A stretch of 64,000 nt of DNA from Lentibacillus sediminis (GCF_002763455.1 NZ_NIXK01000001.1:310001-374000); one strand, 5' to 3'. Shown: positions 46,201-54,746, counted from the stretch's first letter. Made by a program: numbers and translations. The notes: a model not told the origin generated them from the letters alone.

Positions 46201-47532
46201 ATGAAGAACAAAAAACGGCGTTCCTTTCAATTAAATGAAAAGCAACTGGGGTATGCCATGGTTATCCCGTCGCTTATTCTTGTATTTGCGGTTGTGCTAT
46301 GGCCGGTGGCACAGTCTTTTTATAACAGTCTGTTTGATTACCGATTGAACGACCCGACGCGTTCCCAGCTGATGCTGAGTGCGCAGATTGACCTGGAGCG
46401 GTATCTTGATAATTATTTTTATATGGATGGGGATCTGGAAGCCCTGGAAACCCAAGTTGAATCCGAAGAAGCTTCCAGCACCATTTCTTCTATTCGGCAA
46501 AACATAGTAGACTATCACGAACAATTGCTCAGTGACGAGGAAATCGCTCAAAAGGCGGAACAAGTGAATGAAATGCTGGCAAACTTTACCCCAGTGCTCA
46601 ATGATGAGCTGAAATATGCCAACATTGATAAAGATTTTGCCTCGGATTACCGAGAAGCTCTCTTGTCCTATCAGGCGGAACTAAACTCCATCGCGGAAAA
46701 TTTGAACGATGAGCAAGTTGTCCAGCAGTTCACTCAGACAGCCGGATTGCTTGGTGCTGTCAGTGAAAATATTCTGGAGTCCAATTTTATCGGTCTAGCT
46801 AATTATGGCAAGTATTTGCAGGATGCCAGGATGTGGCAGTCGCTCTGGAATACCACTTTCTTTACCGTGGTCTCTGTTGCGCTGGAACTGGTGCTTGGCC
46901 TGATGATTGCTCTTTTGATTAACCGTGCATTTAAAGGCAGGGGTCTGGTAAGGGCTTCCGTGCTTGTCCCGTGGGCAATACCGACAGCAGTAGCGGCAAT
47001 GATGTGGGGGTTCCTGTATGACGGGCAATCCGGTATCGTCGCCCATTATCTGGCCAGCCTGAACCTGATACCTGAAGAATCCTGGCTGCTTTCCACAGCT
47101 GAAGGCGGGATGTTTTCCGTCATTCTCGCTGATGTATGGAAAACCACCCCGTATATGGCATTATTGCTTTTAGCCGGACTTCAGACAATTCCGGAATCCC
47201 TGTATGAAGCATCCGGTGTGGATGGTGCCAATAAATGGCAGCAATTCTGGAGAATTACGTTGCCATTATTGAAATCCTCGATTTTGGTTGCTTTACTATT
47301 TAGAACCCTGGATGCCTTCCGTGTATTCGACCTGATCTATGTATTGACAGGCGGCGGACCGGCGAATTCCACGGAGTCCATTTCGATTTATGCCTATAAA
47401 ACACTATTTGCCCAGCAGAACTTCGGTGAAGGATCTGTCCTGTCGGTAATCGTGTTCCTATGTGTGGGCATCATCAGTTTCATTTACGTCAAATTAATCG
47501 GTTCGGATCTCTTTGATGGCCGTACAAAGTAA
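46201..47532 (+). CDS. ABC sugar permease (MalF type) with large extracellular insertion
   Basis: Membrane permease of 443 aa, about 140 residues longer than usual. The first span is about residues 17-40. Residues about 52-192 form a hydrophilic, acidic, helix-rich insertion (for example DLEALETQVESEEASSTISS and LLSYQAELNSIAENL) before the normal NFIGLANYGKYL segment and the remaining five spans. By topology it faces outside. The EAA loop YEASGVDGANKWQQFWRITLP is intact, so transport should work. The insertion may form a coiled coil that meets the binding protein or the cell wall. GAGGGGG precedes the ATG. Confidence 0.88.
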   Translation: MKNKKRRSFQLNEKQLGYAMVIPSLILVFAVVLWPVAQSFYNSLFDYRLNDPTRSQLMLSAQIDLERYLDNYFYMDGDLEALETQVESEEASSTISSIRQNIVDYHEQLLSDEEIAQKAEQVNEMLANFTPVLNDELKYANIDKDFASDYREALLSYQAELNSIAENLNDEQVVQQFTQTAGLLGAVSENILESNFIGLANYGKYLQDARMWQSLWNTTFFTVVSVALELVLGLMIALLINRAFKGRGLVRASVLVPWAIPTAVAAMMWGFLYDGQSGIVAHYLASLNLIPEESWLLSTAEGGMFSVILADVWKTTPYMALLLLAGLQTIPESLYEASGVDGANKWQQFWRITLPLLKSSILVALLFRTLDAFRVFDLIYVLTGGGPANSTESISIYAYKTLFAQQNFGEGSVLSVIVFLCVGIISFIYVKLIGSDLFDGRTK

Positions 47533-47544
47533 GGAGGGGATAAA

Positions 47545-48366
47545 ATGAATAAACGAGCAGGAATCGGATTTTACGTATTTTTGACTATCTTTGTGTTTGT
47601 CGTGATGTTCCCGTTTATCTGGGTGTTTTTGACATCAATTAAGCCGGTTGGGGAAATTTTCTCTTCCTTCCGCTGGTTTACCACCAATCCTACCCTTGAA
47701 TCGTACGAGGCTGCATTGACGAACCGTCCGCTGCTTCGCTACATGCTGAACAGTTTTGTCGTCTCCGGACTGACAACGCTGCTTGCATTGGCATTTGCCT
47801 CGTTTACCGCTTATGCTGTAACCAGGCTGCCAATTAAAGGGAAGGGTCTGATTCTTGGTTTGGTGCTGGCGGCATCGATGTTTCCGCAAATTGCGATTAT
47901 CTCGCCAATGTTTAACCTGATAACGAACTTAGGGCTGCGTAACAGTTATCTGGGCCTGGTGATTCCATATATCACCATCAGTCTGCCGCTGGCGATCTGG
48001 ATTTTAGCCACATTCTTCAAGAAAATTCCATTTGAGCTGGAGGAATCAGCCAAATTGGATGGGGCAAGTCCATTTCAGACATTCCGGAAAATCATTTTTC
48101 CACTGGCAGCTCCTGGGGTGTTTACGACAGGAATTCTCGTGTTTATTGCGGCCTGGAATGAATATTTATTCGCATTAACAATTAACAGTGATGACATGTG
48201 GCGGACAGTGCCTGTAGGTATTTCCATGTATCAGAGCCAGTATTCGATTCCATGGGGCGATATTTCTGCAGCAACGGTGATTGTAACGATCCCGATTGTG
48301 ATACTGGTACTGTTCTTCCAGCGCAGAATTGTTTCTGGACTCACCTCCGGATCCGTCAAAGAATAA
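47545..48366 (+). CDS. ABC sugar permease, MalG type
   Basis: Partner permease of 273 aa with six predicted spans and the EAA motif ELEESAKLDGASPFQTFRKIIFP (about residues 168-190), ending SGLTSGSVKE. It lies 12 bases after the first permease with AAGGAGGGG before its ATG. No ATPase gene accompanies it. Confidence 0.92.
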   Translation: MNKRAGIGFYVFLTIFVFVVMFPFIWVFLTSIKPVGEIFSSFRWFTTNPTLESYEAALTNRPLLRYMLNSFVVSGLTTLLALAFASFTAYAVTRLPIKGKGLILGLVLAASMFPQIAIISPMFNLITNLGLRNSYLGLVIPYITISLPLAIWILATFFKKIPFELEESAKLDGASPFQTFRKIIFPLAAPGVFTTGILVFIAAWNEYLFALTINSDDMWRTVPVGISMYQSQYSIPWGDISAATVIVTIPIVILVLFFQRRIVSGLTSGSVKE

Positions 48367-48398
48367 TCACACCCAACTGAAAAAGGAGTTATGCTAAA

Positions 48399-49115
48399 AT
48401 GAACGTAACCGTATGGAATGAAAACCGCCACGAAAAAACCAACCCCGTGGTGGCGGAAATTTACCCAGAGGGAATTCACGGGGCGCTCGCCGGCTTTCTG
48501 CGGGAAGACGACCATAACGTGACAACCGCAACCCTGGATGAGCCGGAACATGGCCTGACAGATGAAGTGCTGGAGAGTACCGATGTGCTTGTTTGGTGGG
48601 GCCACAAAGCCCATGACGAAGTAAAAGAAGAAATCGCAGAAAAAGTAAAGCAGCGGGTACTTGATGGCATGGGGCTTGTCGTTTTGCATTCCGCACATTT
48701 TTCCAAAGTGTTTCAAAAGCTGATGGGGACGGGCTGTGATCTCAAATGGCGCGAAGCCGATGAGAAAGAACGTCTCTGGGTGGTGGATCCGACGCACCCG
48801 ATCACAGAGGGGATCGGCGAATATATTGAGCTGGAGAAAGAAGAAATGTACGGGGAGCATTTTGACATTCCGGCCCCGGATGAGCTGCTTTTCCTGAGCT
48901 GGTTTGAAGGCGGCGAAGTGTTCCGCAGCGGCGCGACGTTTAAGCGCGGGCGCGGCAAGGTCTTTTATTTCCGCCCAGGGCATGAAACTTATCCGACCTA
49001 CCATAATAAAGAGATTCAGCAAGTCATCCGGAATGGGGTCAAATGGGCGGCAAATACGAATACGCCTCAGCCAGTAAGGGGCAACCATCAGCCGCTGGAG
49101 AAAATCGGAGAATAA
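48399..49115 (+). CDS. thuA: ThuA family protein (trehalose utilisation type)
   Basis: ThuA-like glutamine-amidotransferase-fold protein of 238 aa. Recognisable: [10 protein letters not shown] at the start, [46 protein letters not shown] and the late [13 protein letters not shown]. ThuA proteins occur with Gfo/Idh/MocA dehydrogenases in trehalose/palatinose/maltitol pathways that run through 3-keto sugars. The exact reaction is not settled. It is operonic with the permeases (33-base gap) and the dehydrogenase after it. Confidence 0.9.
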   Translation: MNVTVWNENRHEKTNPVVAEIYPEGIHGALAGFLREDDHNVTTATLDEPEHGLTDEVLESTDVLVWWGHKAHDEVKEEIAEKVKQRVLDGMGLVVLHSAHFSKVFQKLMGTGCDLKWREADEKERLWVVDPTHPITEGIGEYIELEKEEMYGEHFDIPAPDELLFLSWFEGGEVFRSGATFKRGRGKVFYFRPGHETYPTYHNKEIQQVIRNGVKWAANTNTPQPVRGNHQPLEKIGE

Positions 49116-49133
49116 TGAAGGGAGAAGAGGAAT

Positions 49134-50153
49134 ATGACAGCAACTTTACGTGTGGCAGTGATTGGCTGTGGGAGCATAGCCAAAAATCGCCATCTGCCAG
49201 AACATAGCAACAATCCTAACGTAGAAATCGCAGCAGTATGCGATATTGTGGAAGAGCGATCCCAGGCTGCGGCGGACAAATACGGAGCCAAAGCCTACAC
49301 AGATTATAAAGATTTGCTTGCGAACGAACAGATCGATGCAGTAAGTGTCTGCCTGCCCAACTATCTGCATGCGCCTGTCTCGATTGCGGCACTGAACGCG
49401 GGTTGCCATGTATTATGCGAAAAACCGATGGCGACCTCCAGCGAAGAAGCAGAGCAAATGATTGAAGCAGCAGAGAGAAACAACAAAAAATTGATGATCG
49501 GTCACAACCAGCGTTTTGTCGCTTCCCACCAAAAAGCCAAGCAGTTGATCGAGAGCGGGGAAGCCGGGAAGATTTACAGTTTCCGCACGACGTTTGGCCA
49601 TGGCGGTCCGGAAGGCTGGAGTGCAGACGGAGCCAGAAGCTGGTTCTTCAATAAAGAACAGGCATTTATCGGTGCGATGGGGGACCTTGGCGTGCACAAG
49701 GCGGATCTCCTGCGCTACTTATTAGGAGAGGAATTCACTAAAGTTTCCGGGTTTGTGGAAACGTCTGCAAAAGAAAATACGGATGTCGATGATAATGCTG
49801 TCCTGATTTTGAAATCGGAAAGCGGTGTGCTTGGTACGCTTGCGGCAAGTTGGGCTTATAACGCCAAGGAAGACAACTCCACGATTATTTACGGCGAAAA
49901 AGCAACGCTGAGACTGGAAGACGATCCGGATTATTCCCTGGTTGTCCAGTATACGAATGGCGAGGTCGTCAAATATGAGCTGGGCGGCATTCAGTCCAAT
50001 GAGGAAGGCGGCCAGACCACTACCCATGTGATCGACCATTTTGTGGAGTCGATTTTGCAGGATACCGAACCATTGATTGACGGCAGAGAAGGCATGAAAT
50101 CATTAGAAGTCATTCTTGCCGCATTGGAATCCCAAAAGCAAACGGAGAGATAG
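49134..50153 (+). CDS. Gfo/Idh/MocA dehydrogenase, ThuB-like
   Basis: NAD(P)-dependent sugar dehydrogenase of 339 aa. Rossmann motif VIGCGSIAKNRHLP near residue 8, catalytic lysine in CEKPMATS, and HKADLLRYLLG with the family's GDLGVHKADL histidine. Probable role: oxidise the imported glycoside, likely at C3 of the glucosyl unit, so the bond can be eliminated. It is one of two dehydrogenases in the operon; the next begins 3 bases after its stop. Confidence 0.9.
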   Translation: MTATLRVAVIGCGSIAKNRHLPEHSNNPNVEIAAVCDIVEERSQAAADKYGAKAYTDYKDLLANEQIDAVSVCLPNYLHAPVSIAALNAGCHVLCEKPMATSSEEAEQMIEAAERNNKKLMIGHNQRFVASHQKAKQLIESGEAGKIYSFRTTFGHGGPEGWSADGARSWFFNKEQAFIGAMGDLGVHKADLLRYLLGEEFTKVSGFVETSAKENTDVDDNAVLILKSESGVLGTLAASWAYNAKEDNSTIIYGEKATLRLEDDPDYSLVVQYTNGEVVKYELGGIQSNEEGGQTTTHVIDHFVESILQDTEPLIDGREGMKSLEVILAALESQKQTER

Positions 50154-50156
50154 CAG

Positions 50157-51194
50157 ATGACAAAGCTGAAAATGGGCATTATCGGTGTGGGCGGGATCGC
50201 GCAGCAGCGGCATATCCCCGCCTACCAGAAGATGCAGGACAAAGTGGAAATAACGCACGTGTACGATGTCAATTCAGAGCGCGCCAGAGACGTCGCCGAG
50301 CAGCATAACATTCCGTATGCAGCAGAAAGTTTTCATGACCTGTTTACCAAAGTAGATGCTGTGACGATTTGCACGCCGAATAAATTTCATGCGGAAATGG
50401 CGATTGCCGCTCTGGAAGCGGGATTGCATGTGCTTTGTGAAAAACCGATGGCCATGACTGCCGGGGAAGCCGAGCAAATGACGGCCGCTTCCAAGCGTTC
50501 CGGCAAACTGCTGCAGGTTGCCTATCACTATCGCTACACGGAAACTGCCCGGACGGCGAAACAGGCTATTGAAGGTGGCGAAATCGGGGATCCGCTCGTG
50601 ACGCGTGTGCAGGCATTGCGGAGACGGAAGGTGCCGGGCTGGGGCGTATTTACCAATAAAGAACTGCAGGGTGGCGGCAGCCTGATTGATTATGGCTGTC
50701 ATTTCCTTGATTTGGCGCTCTGGCTGCTTGATGATCCCGAGCCGGTTGAAGTGATGGGCACCACCTATAACCGCCTGAGCAAGACGCCCAATCAGCTGAA
50801 CGACTGGGGCGCTTTTGACCCGGAAACGTTCGATGTCGATGACCATGTTTCCGCATCGATTCGCTTTGCGGATGGTTCATCGATGCTGTTTGAATGTTCC
50901 TGGGCAGCCAATATTAAGGAAGACACGAAACACTTGAGCATCTCCGGCGCGGACGGGGGCTTGAGCCTCTACCCGTTCGAAATCTATCAGCCGAAACATG
51001 GAACATTTATGACCAACACCGCAAAGGCGGATCACAACGAAACGGAAGCAGGGGATCTCCAGGCAGTGAATTTCGTGAACAGCTGTCTCGGATTGGCCAT
51101 TCCAGTGGTAAAAGCAGAAGAAGCGATGCAGACAACGCGGATCATCGAGGCAATTTACAAAAGCAGCGAAACTGGTGCAAGCGTGAAATTGTAA
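50157..51194 (+). CDS. Gfo/Idh/MocA dehydrogenase, second copy
   Basis: Dehydrogenase of 345 aa with GVGGIAQQRHIP (Rossmann), CEKPMAMT (catalytic Lys) and GGSLIDYGCHFLDLALWLL (active-site His). Distinct from the previous gene but of the same family. In keto-glycoside pathways one such enzyme often oxidises the glycoside and a second reduces the released 3-keto sugar, which may be the division here. It is tightly packed in the operon. Confidence 0.9.
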   Translation: MTKLKMGIIGVGGIAQQRHIPAYQKMQDKVEITHVYDVNSERARDVAEQHNIPYAAESFHDLFTKVDAVTICTPNKFHAEMAIAALEAGLHVLCEKPMAMTAGEAEQMTAASKRSGKLLQVAYHYRYTETARTAKQAIEGGEIGDPLVTRVQALRRRKVPGWGVFTNKELQGGGSLIDYGCHFLDLALWLLDDPEPVEVMGTTYNRLSKTPNQLNDWGAFDPETFDVDDHVSASIRFADGSSMLFECSWAANIKEDTKHLSISGADGGLSLYPFEIYQPKHGTFMTNTAKADHNETEAGDLQAVNFVNSCLGLAIPVVKAEEAMQTTRIIEAIYKSSETGASVKL

Positions 51195-51219
51195 GAGAAA
51201 ATGACAGGAGGGGATAGCA

Positions 51220-52188
51220 ATGAAATTAGGTGTATTTACCGTATTATTTGCAGAAAAGTCATTTGAAGAAATGCTCGACACCGTGAAAGATGCCGGGCTC
51301 CAGGCAGTGGAAATCGGTACAGGCGGCAACCCCGGCGAAGCGCATTTAAAGCTGGATGAACTGCTGGAGAGCGAGGACAAGCGGAAGGATTACTTGGAAA
51401 AGGTAGCCTCCCGCGGACTGACCATTAGTGCCTTCAGCTGCCATGACAATCCGATTTCACCGGACAGAGCCCATGCAGAGAAGTCGCATGACACGTTCGT
51501 GAAAACGGTGAGGCTGGCCGAAATGATGGGCGTGCCTGTAGTCAATACATTTTCCGGCGTGCCGGGTTCCAACGAGGATTCCAAATTTCCCAACTGGCCC
51601 GTAACCCCATGGCCGACCGCTTACAGTGATATTTTTAACTGGCAGTGGGAGAAAAAGCTGATTCCATATTGGAAGGAAGCGGGGCAATATGCCAAAGACC
51701 ATGGCGTGAAAATCGGCATCGAGCCACATGCCGGCTTCCTCGTCCATACACCGCATACGATGCTGAAGTTAAGGAAAGCGACGCATGATTCGGTGGGCGC
51801 CAATCTCGATCCGAGTCATCTCTGGTGGCAGGGTATTGATCCGGTCGCAGCGATCAAAATCCTCGGCAAGGAAAACGCGATCCATCATTTCCATGCCAAG
51901 GACACATACATTGACCAAGATAATGTCAACATGTACGGCCTAACTGACATGCAGCCATATTCTGAAGTGCAAACCCGCGCCTGGACATTCCGCTCCGTCG
52001 GCTACGGCCACAGCTCCCAGGAGTGGTCCAACATTGTCAGTGCTCTTCGGACATACGGCTATGATTACGTGATGAGCATCGAGCACGAAGACCCGATTAT
52101 GTCGATTGAGGAAGGCTTTGGGCAAGCGGTGAAGAACTTGAAGCGTGTGAATATTGAAGAGCGACCTGCTGATATGTGGTGGGCGTAG
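51220..52188 (+). CDS. TIM-barrel sugar isomerase/epimerase-like protein
   Basis: AP-endonuclease-2/xylose-isomerase-like barrel of 322 aa. Features: GLQAVEIGTGG, metal-ligand segments GIEPHAGFLVH, GANLDPSHLWWQG, HFHAKDTYID and MSIEHEDPIMS (Glu, Asp, His and Glu ligands). Relatives include 3-keto-sugar epimerases and lyases as well as inosose isomerases. In this operon it is the best candidate for cleaving or isomerising the 3-keto glycoside. AGGAGGGG precedes the ATG. Last gene before a terminator. Confidence 0.87.
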   Translation: MKLGVFTVLFAEKSFEEMLDTVKDAGLQAVEIGTGGNPGEAHLKLDELLESEDKRKDYLEKVASRGLTISAFSCHDNPISPDRAHAEKSHDTFVKTVRLAEMMGVPVVNTFSGVPGSNEDSKFPNWPVTPWPTAYSDIFNWQWEKKLIPYWKEAGQYAKDHGVKIGIEPHAGFLVHTPHTMLKLRKATHDSVGANLDPSHLWWQGIDPVAAIKILGKENAIHHFHAKDTYIDQDNVNMYGLTDMQPYSEVQTRAWTFRSVGYGHSSQEWSNIVSALRTYGYDYVMSIEHEDPIMSIEEGFGQAVKNLKRVNIEERPADMWWA

Positions 52189-52198
52189 AATAGGATGG

Positions 52199-52225
52199 GA
52201 CCAGCCTGGGGGCTGGTCTTGTTTG
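52199..52225 (+). terminator. Terminator of the ThuA operon
   Basis: GACCAGCC (52199-52206), 4-base loop and GGCTGGTC (52211-52218) followed by a T-rich stretch, 11 bases after the stop. Confidence 0.8.
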
Positions 52226-52239
52226 TGATTTGGGGGGGA

Positions 52240-52345
52240 GCGACTTCAGCGCGGGGACAAAAACTTCCGGTCGAGAGGGAGAACTTCTGGCCGAGAGCAG
52301 AAACTCCAACCCGAGAGCGGAAACTTCCGCGATCAAGCACGAACT
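52240..52345 (+). repeat. Degenerate tandem repeat of about 20 bases
   Basis: About five imperfect units carrying AAACTTCC followed by CGAGAGC-like sequence. No spacers and no coding sense. A comparable array of 21-base units is found at 54571-54700. Confidence 0.55.
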
Positions 52346-52461
52346 AGGGAGATTGACTTATCTCCGCTCTCTAAGAGTGAATGTCTTCCTAAGACTAAAA
52401 TACCAAAAAATTGATTCTTTAAAGAAAATTATATAAAATTTTATAAAAACGTACAAACCTA

Positions 52462-52470
52462 TGATATAAT
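52462..52470 (+). promoter_or_regulatory. Extended -10 promoter of toxin gene 1
   Basis: TGATATAAT, an extended -10 (TGn plus TATAAT at 52465-52470), without a good -35. A structured leader of about 85 bases runs to the toxin ATG, including TCGTTATA pairing with TATAACGA. Confidence 0.6.
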
Positions 52471-52562
52471 AAACACATGCAATAGTCGCTTTTTTGAGGG
52501 GTCGGCGCATTCTCATCGTTATAGTGCCACACGGTATGGTATAACGAAAGGGGGTGTTACCA

Positions 52563-52640
52563 ATGTCTGAATTTCAGGCGTTGGTTTTAATGATTGCTTT
52601 TGCAACACTTGTTGTATCAATCGTCGGCCATAAAAAATAG
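52563..52640 (+). CDS. Holin-like type I toxin, copy 1
   Basis: A 25-residue hydrophobic peptide (MSEFQALVLMIAFATLVVSI then VGHKK). The MSxxQALxLMIxFAT start is typical of the putative holin-like toxins of Bacilli, short membrane peptides silenced by an antisense RNA. AAAGGGGGTG provides a strong ribosome site. A near copy lies at 52977, 414 bases away, with the same surrounding elements, which confirms that the small frame is under selection. Expected to insert in the membrane and stop growth if overexpressed. Confidence 0.82.
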   Translation: MSEFQALVLMIAFATLVVSIVGHKK

Positions 52641-52767
52641 ACCTCCGTTGGTCTTGCAGAAGCGTGAGGTCTATTCCTTATAAGCGTCGCCCTCTTGACG
52701 GGCAAGCGATTCATTGCTGGCCGGGGATATTGGCGTATCTCCGGTCCCCATTAATTTTATGTCTTCC
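52632..52767 (-). ncRNA. Candidate antisense antitoxin RNA 1
   Basis: A leftward transcript from the promoter at 52774-52802 would begin near 52767 and end at the hairpin AATAGACCTC/GAGGTCTATT (52636-52675), which on this strand is followed by six T. It would cover the toxin 3' end. The layout is repeated in module 2. Boundaries are estimates. Confidence 0.65.
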
Positions 52768-52773
52768 TAATAC

Positions 52774-52802
52774 ATAGTATACCATGAAAAGGGGGGTTGC
52801 AA
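52774..52802 (-). promoter_or_regulatory. Promoter of antisense RNA 1
   Basis: Leftward -35 TTGCAA (52797-52802), 17-base spacer, -10 TACTAT (RC of 52774-52779), with TATACT overlapping it. The same boxes and spacing recur in module 2. Confidence 0.6.
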
Positions 52803-52870
52803 ACTGGGAAATGGAGGAGTGGGAGTTTGTAACAAAAATGATAGAAAATTTTAAAACAAAGGTAAATCTA

Positions 52871-52879
52871 TGGTATAAT
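52871..52879 (+). promoter_or_regulatory. Extended -10 promoter of toxin gene 2
   Basis: TGGTATAAT, the counterpart of the promoter at 52462-52470, with the following leader similar to that of module 1 (ATGCAATA-TCGCTTTT). Confidence 0.6.
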
Positions 52880-52976
52880 CAAATCATGCAATAATCGCTT
52901 TTCTCAAGGGGGGTCGGCGCATTTTCTGTCGTTGTAGTGCCATTGCGGTATGCTATAGCGAAAGGGGGTGCTGCCT

Positions 52977-53054
52977 ATGTCTGTATTTGAGGCATTGGTT
53001 CTAATGATTTCGTTCGCAACCTTTGTTGTGATATTCTTAGGCCATACAAAATAG
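52977..53054 (+). CDS. Holin-like type I toxin, copy 2
   Basis: A 25-residue peptide (MSVFEALVLMISFATFVVIF then LGHTK) parallel to copy 1, with the same AAAGGGGGTG ribosome site, leader structure and terminator. Differences between copies are mostly conservative hydrophobic swaps, so both are probably functional. Located just upstream of the ROK regulator gene. Confidence 0.82.
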   Translation: MSVFEALVLMISFATFVVIFLGHTK

Positions 53055-53186
53055 ACCTCCCTTAGATTTGCAGTCGAGGGTGAGGTCTATTTTTCTTGCT
53101 CGCGCTGGCCCCTCTTGAAGGGGAAGCGATTCATTGCTGGCCGGGGATATTCGCGTATCTCCGGTCGTTTTTAATTTTATGTCTTT
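53046..53186 (-). ncRNA. Candidate antisense antitoxin RNA 2
   Basis: Leftward transcript from the promoter at 53193-53221 to the shared hairpin AATAGACCTC/GAGGTCTATT (53050-53091). On the plus strand the same hairpin is followed by TTTTTC-like sequence, so it can also end the toxin message. Ends are estimates. Confidence 0.65.
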
Positions 53187-53192
53187 CTATTT

Positions 53193-53221
53193 ATAATATA
53201 CCACAATTATGGATTTTGCAA
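53193..53221 (-). promoter_or_regulatory. Promoter of antisense RNA 2
   Basis: Leftward -35 TTGCAA (53216-53221), 17-base spacer and -10 TATTAT (RC of 53193-53198), matching the module 1 layout. Confidence 0.6.
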
Positions 53222-53286
53222 ACAGGGAAATGTGTGTTTTAATAACCTGAAGTAACAGGCAACAGTCACATTTAGCTTCTCTCCTA

Positions 53287-53295
53287 TGCTATAAT
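53287..53295 (+). promoter_or_regulatory. Extended -10 promoter of the ROK gene
   Basis: TGCTATAAT with TATAAT at 53290-53295 and TGn before it, about 40 bases upstream of the ROK start codon. No strong -35 is seen. Confidence 0.5.
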
Positions 53296-53332
53296 AAAGC
53301 CAGCAAGTAAACGCTTAAACGGAGGATTTGCC

Positions 53333-54505
53333 ATGCAGCGCGGAAGTTTTCAATTAATGAAATCAGTCAATAAATCAAACGTCTTAAATAAAATCCGTAC
53401 ATCCGAGCCGATATCCCGGGCACAAATTGCCAAAGATACAAAGCTTACACCGCCGACTGTCAGCAGCATTGTCAAAGAACTGATCGAGCAAGGTATTGTT
53501 AGAGAAAGTGAGCTTGGTGCCTCTCAGGGCGGACGTAAACCGAAAATGCTGCTGATTAATCGGGATGCTTTTTATGTTATCGGGGTCGATGCTGGCCCGG
53601 AAACGGTGGAATGCATTTTGACCGACTTATCAGGGGAGATTTTTGAACGGACCTCAAGTAAGCTGCAAAGGCCTATTACCAATGATCAGTTTCTCGCGAT
53701 TTTAAAGGAAAACATTGATAAAATTTTTCAATCTTCCAGAACCAACAAAGAGAAAGTAATCGGCATTGGTGTAGCTATGCACGGGGTGGTGAATCGGGAA
53801 ACTGGAACCTCACTAAGGGCGCCTAACCTTGGGCTGGAGAACATTCCAATCAAAACCGAACTGGAGCAGGCTTTTAACGTAATTGTGCAAGTGGAGAATG
53901 ACGCACGAGCCATGGCACTGGGGGAATCTTGGTTTGGCGGTCATGGAGATTTCACCAGTATGGTGGCTGTCAACATTGGACGCGGTGTCGGATCCGGCGT
54001 TGTGATTAATGGAAAACTGTATCACGGCGCGCAGGATATTGCCGGTGAAATCGGACATATGACCATAGATATGAATGGAGAAATCTGTGAATGCGGCAAT
54101 CCGGGCTGTCTGCAAACGTTCGCTACAGGAAAAGCAATTGCGGGTCGGGCGCAAAAATTGACGGGGGAGGCAACCCATTCTCTGACAGAAGAGGGAGCAA
54201 GTGTATATTATCTCGCTGAATCCGGAAATAAAGCGTATGTCGCCATTCTAGAGGAGACCGGTAAGGCAATTGGCGTTGGTCTGACCAACCTCATTCATTT
54301 AATTAATCCGGGGAAAATTGTCCTCGGCGGTGGGGTAATGAAAAGCGAGAAATATATCCTGCCAGCTATTCGCCGTTTGATTGAACAGCGCGCGCTCACC
54401 CCGGATGCCAAGCGGACGGAAGTGACTGTAACTAGACTTGGAGATGATGCGACTTTACTGGGAGCTGTTTCATTGCTGCTGGTGGAGTTGTTCGATCCCG
54501 TTTAA
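53333..54505 (+). CDS. ROK-family transcriptional regulator (XylR/NagC type)
   Basis: Regulator of 390 aa: N-terminal winged helix (about residues 15-75, ISRAQIAKDTKLTPPTVSSIVKEL), then a ROK sugar-binding domain with VGIDAGPE-like phosphate loop, VENDARAMALGESWFGG and the zinc-binding GEIGHMTIDMNGEICECGNPGCLQ. It lies convergent to the gal operon. Related A/T-rich palindromes occur at the galK promoter (59497) and around the tctC promoter (59956, 60011), so it may regulate both units. GGAGGA precedes the ATG. Confidence 0.9.
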   Translation: MQRGSFQLMKSVNKSNVLNKIRTSEPISRAQIAKDTKLTPPTVSSIVKELIEQGIVRESELGASQGGRKPKMLLINRDAFYVIGVDAGPETVECILTDLSGEIFERTSSKLQRPITNDQFLAILKENIDKIFQSSRTNKEKVIGIGVAMHGVVNRETGTSLRAPNLGLENIPIKTELEQAFNVIVQVENDARAMALGESWFGGHGDFTSMVAVNIGRGVGSGVVINGKLYHGAQDIAGEIGHMTIDMNGEICECGNPGCLQTFATGKAIAGRAQKLTGEATHSLTEEGASVYYLAESGNKAYVAILEETGKAIGVGLTNLIHLINPGKIVLGGGVMKSEKYILPAIRRLIEQRALTPDAKRTEVTVTRLGDDATLLGAVSLLLVELFDPV

Positions 54506-54570
54506 GCAGATTAACTGTGTGGAGGCTGGAGTTCGTTAAGGTGACCATAGTTGAATTGCGCGTGGACCCT

Positions 54571-54700
54571 GCAAAGTCGCGCGGGGGTCGCCGTCAAATC
54601 GCGCGAACGCACCCCAAAGTCGCGCGAACGCACCCCAAAGTCGCGCGACCGACACCGCAAATCGCGCCCCCCCACACCACAAGTCGCGTAACCAGCATCC
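54571..54700 (+). repeat. Degenerate tandem repeat of about 21 bases, GC-rich
   Basis: About six units sharing AAAGTCGCGCGAACGCACCCC in variant form. No CRISPR-like spacers. It lies between the ROK gene and the gal terminator. The unit length is a multiple of three, but no ribosome site or family suggests translation. Confidence 0.65.
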
Positions 54701-54736
54701 AAAAAATCAGGCTGAACCCACATACCCGGTTCAGCC
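54701..54736 (-). terminator. Terminator of the gal operon
   Basis: On the minus strand GGCTGAACC and GGTTCAGCC form a 9-bp stem (54710-54718 with 54728-54736), followed by six T. It lies 11 bases downstream of galM. Confidence 0.85.
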
Positions 54737-54746
54737 CGCCCTCCTA

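Noticed and set aside
54571-54700. Possible CRISPR array
   Set aside because: Units are directly adjacent with no unique spacers and no cas genes are present in the window.
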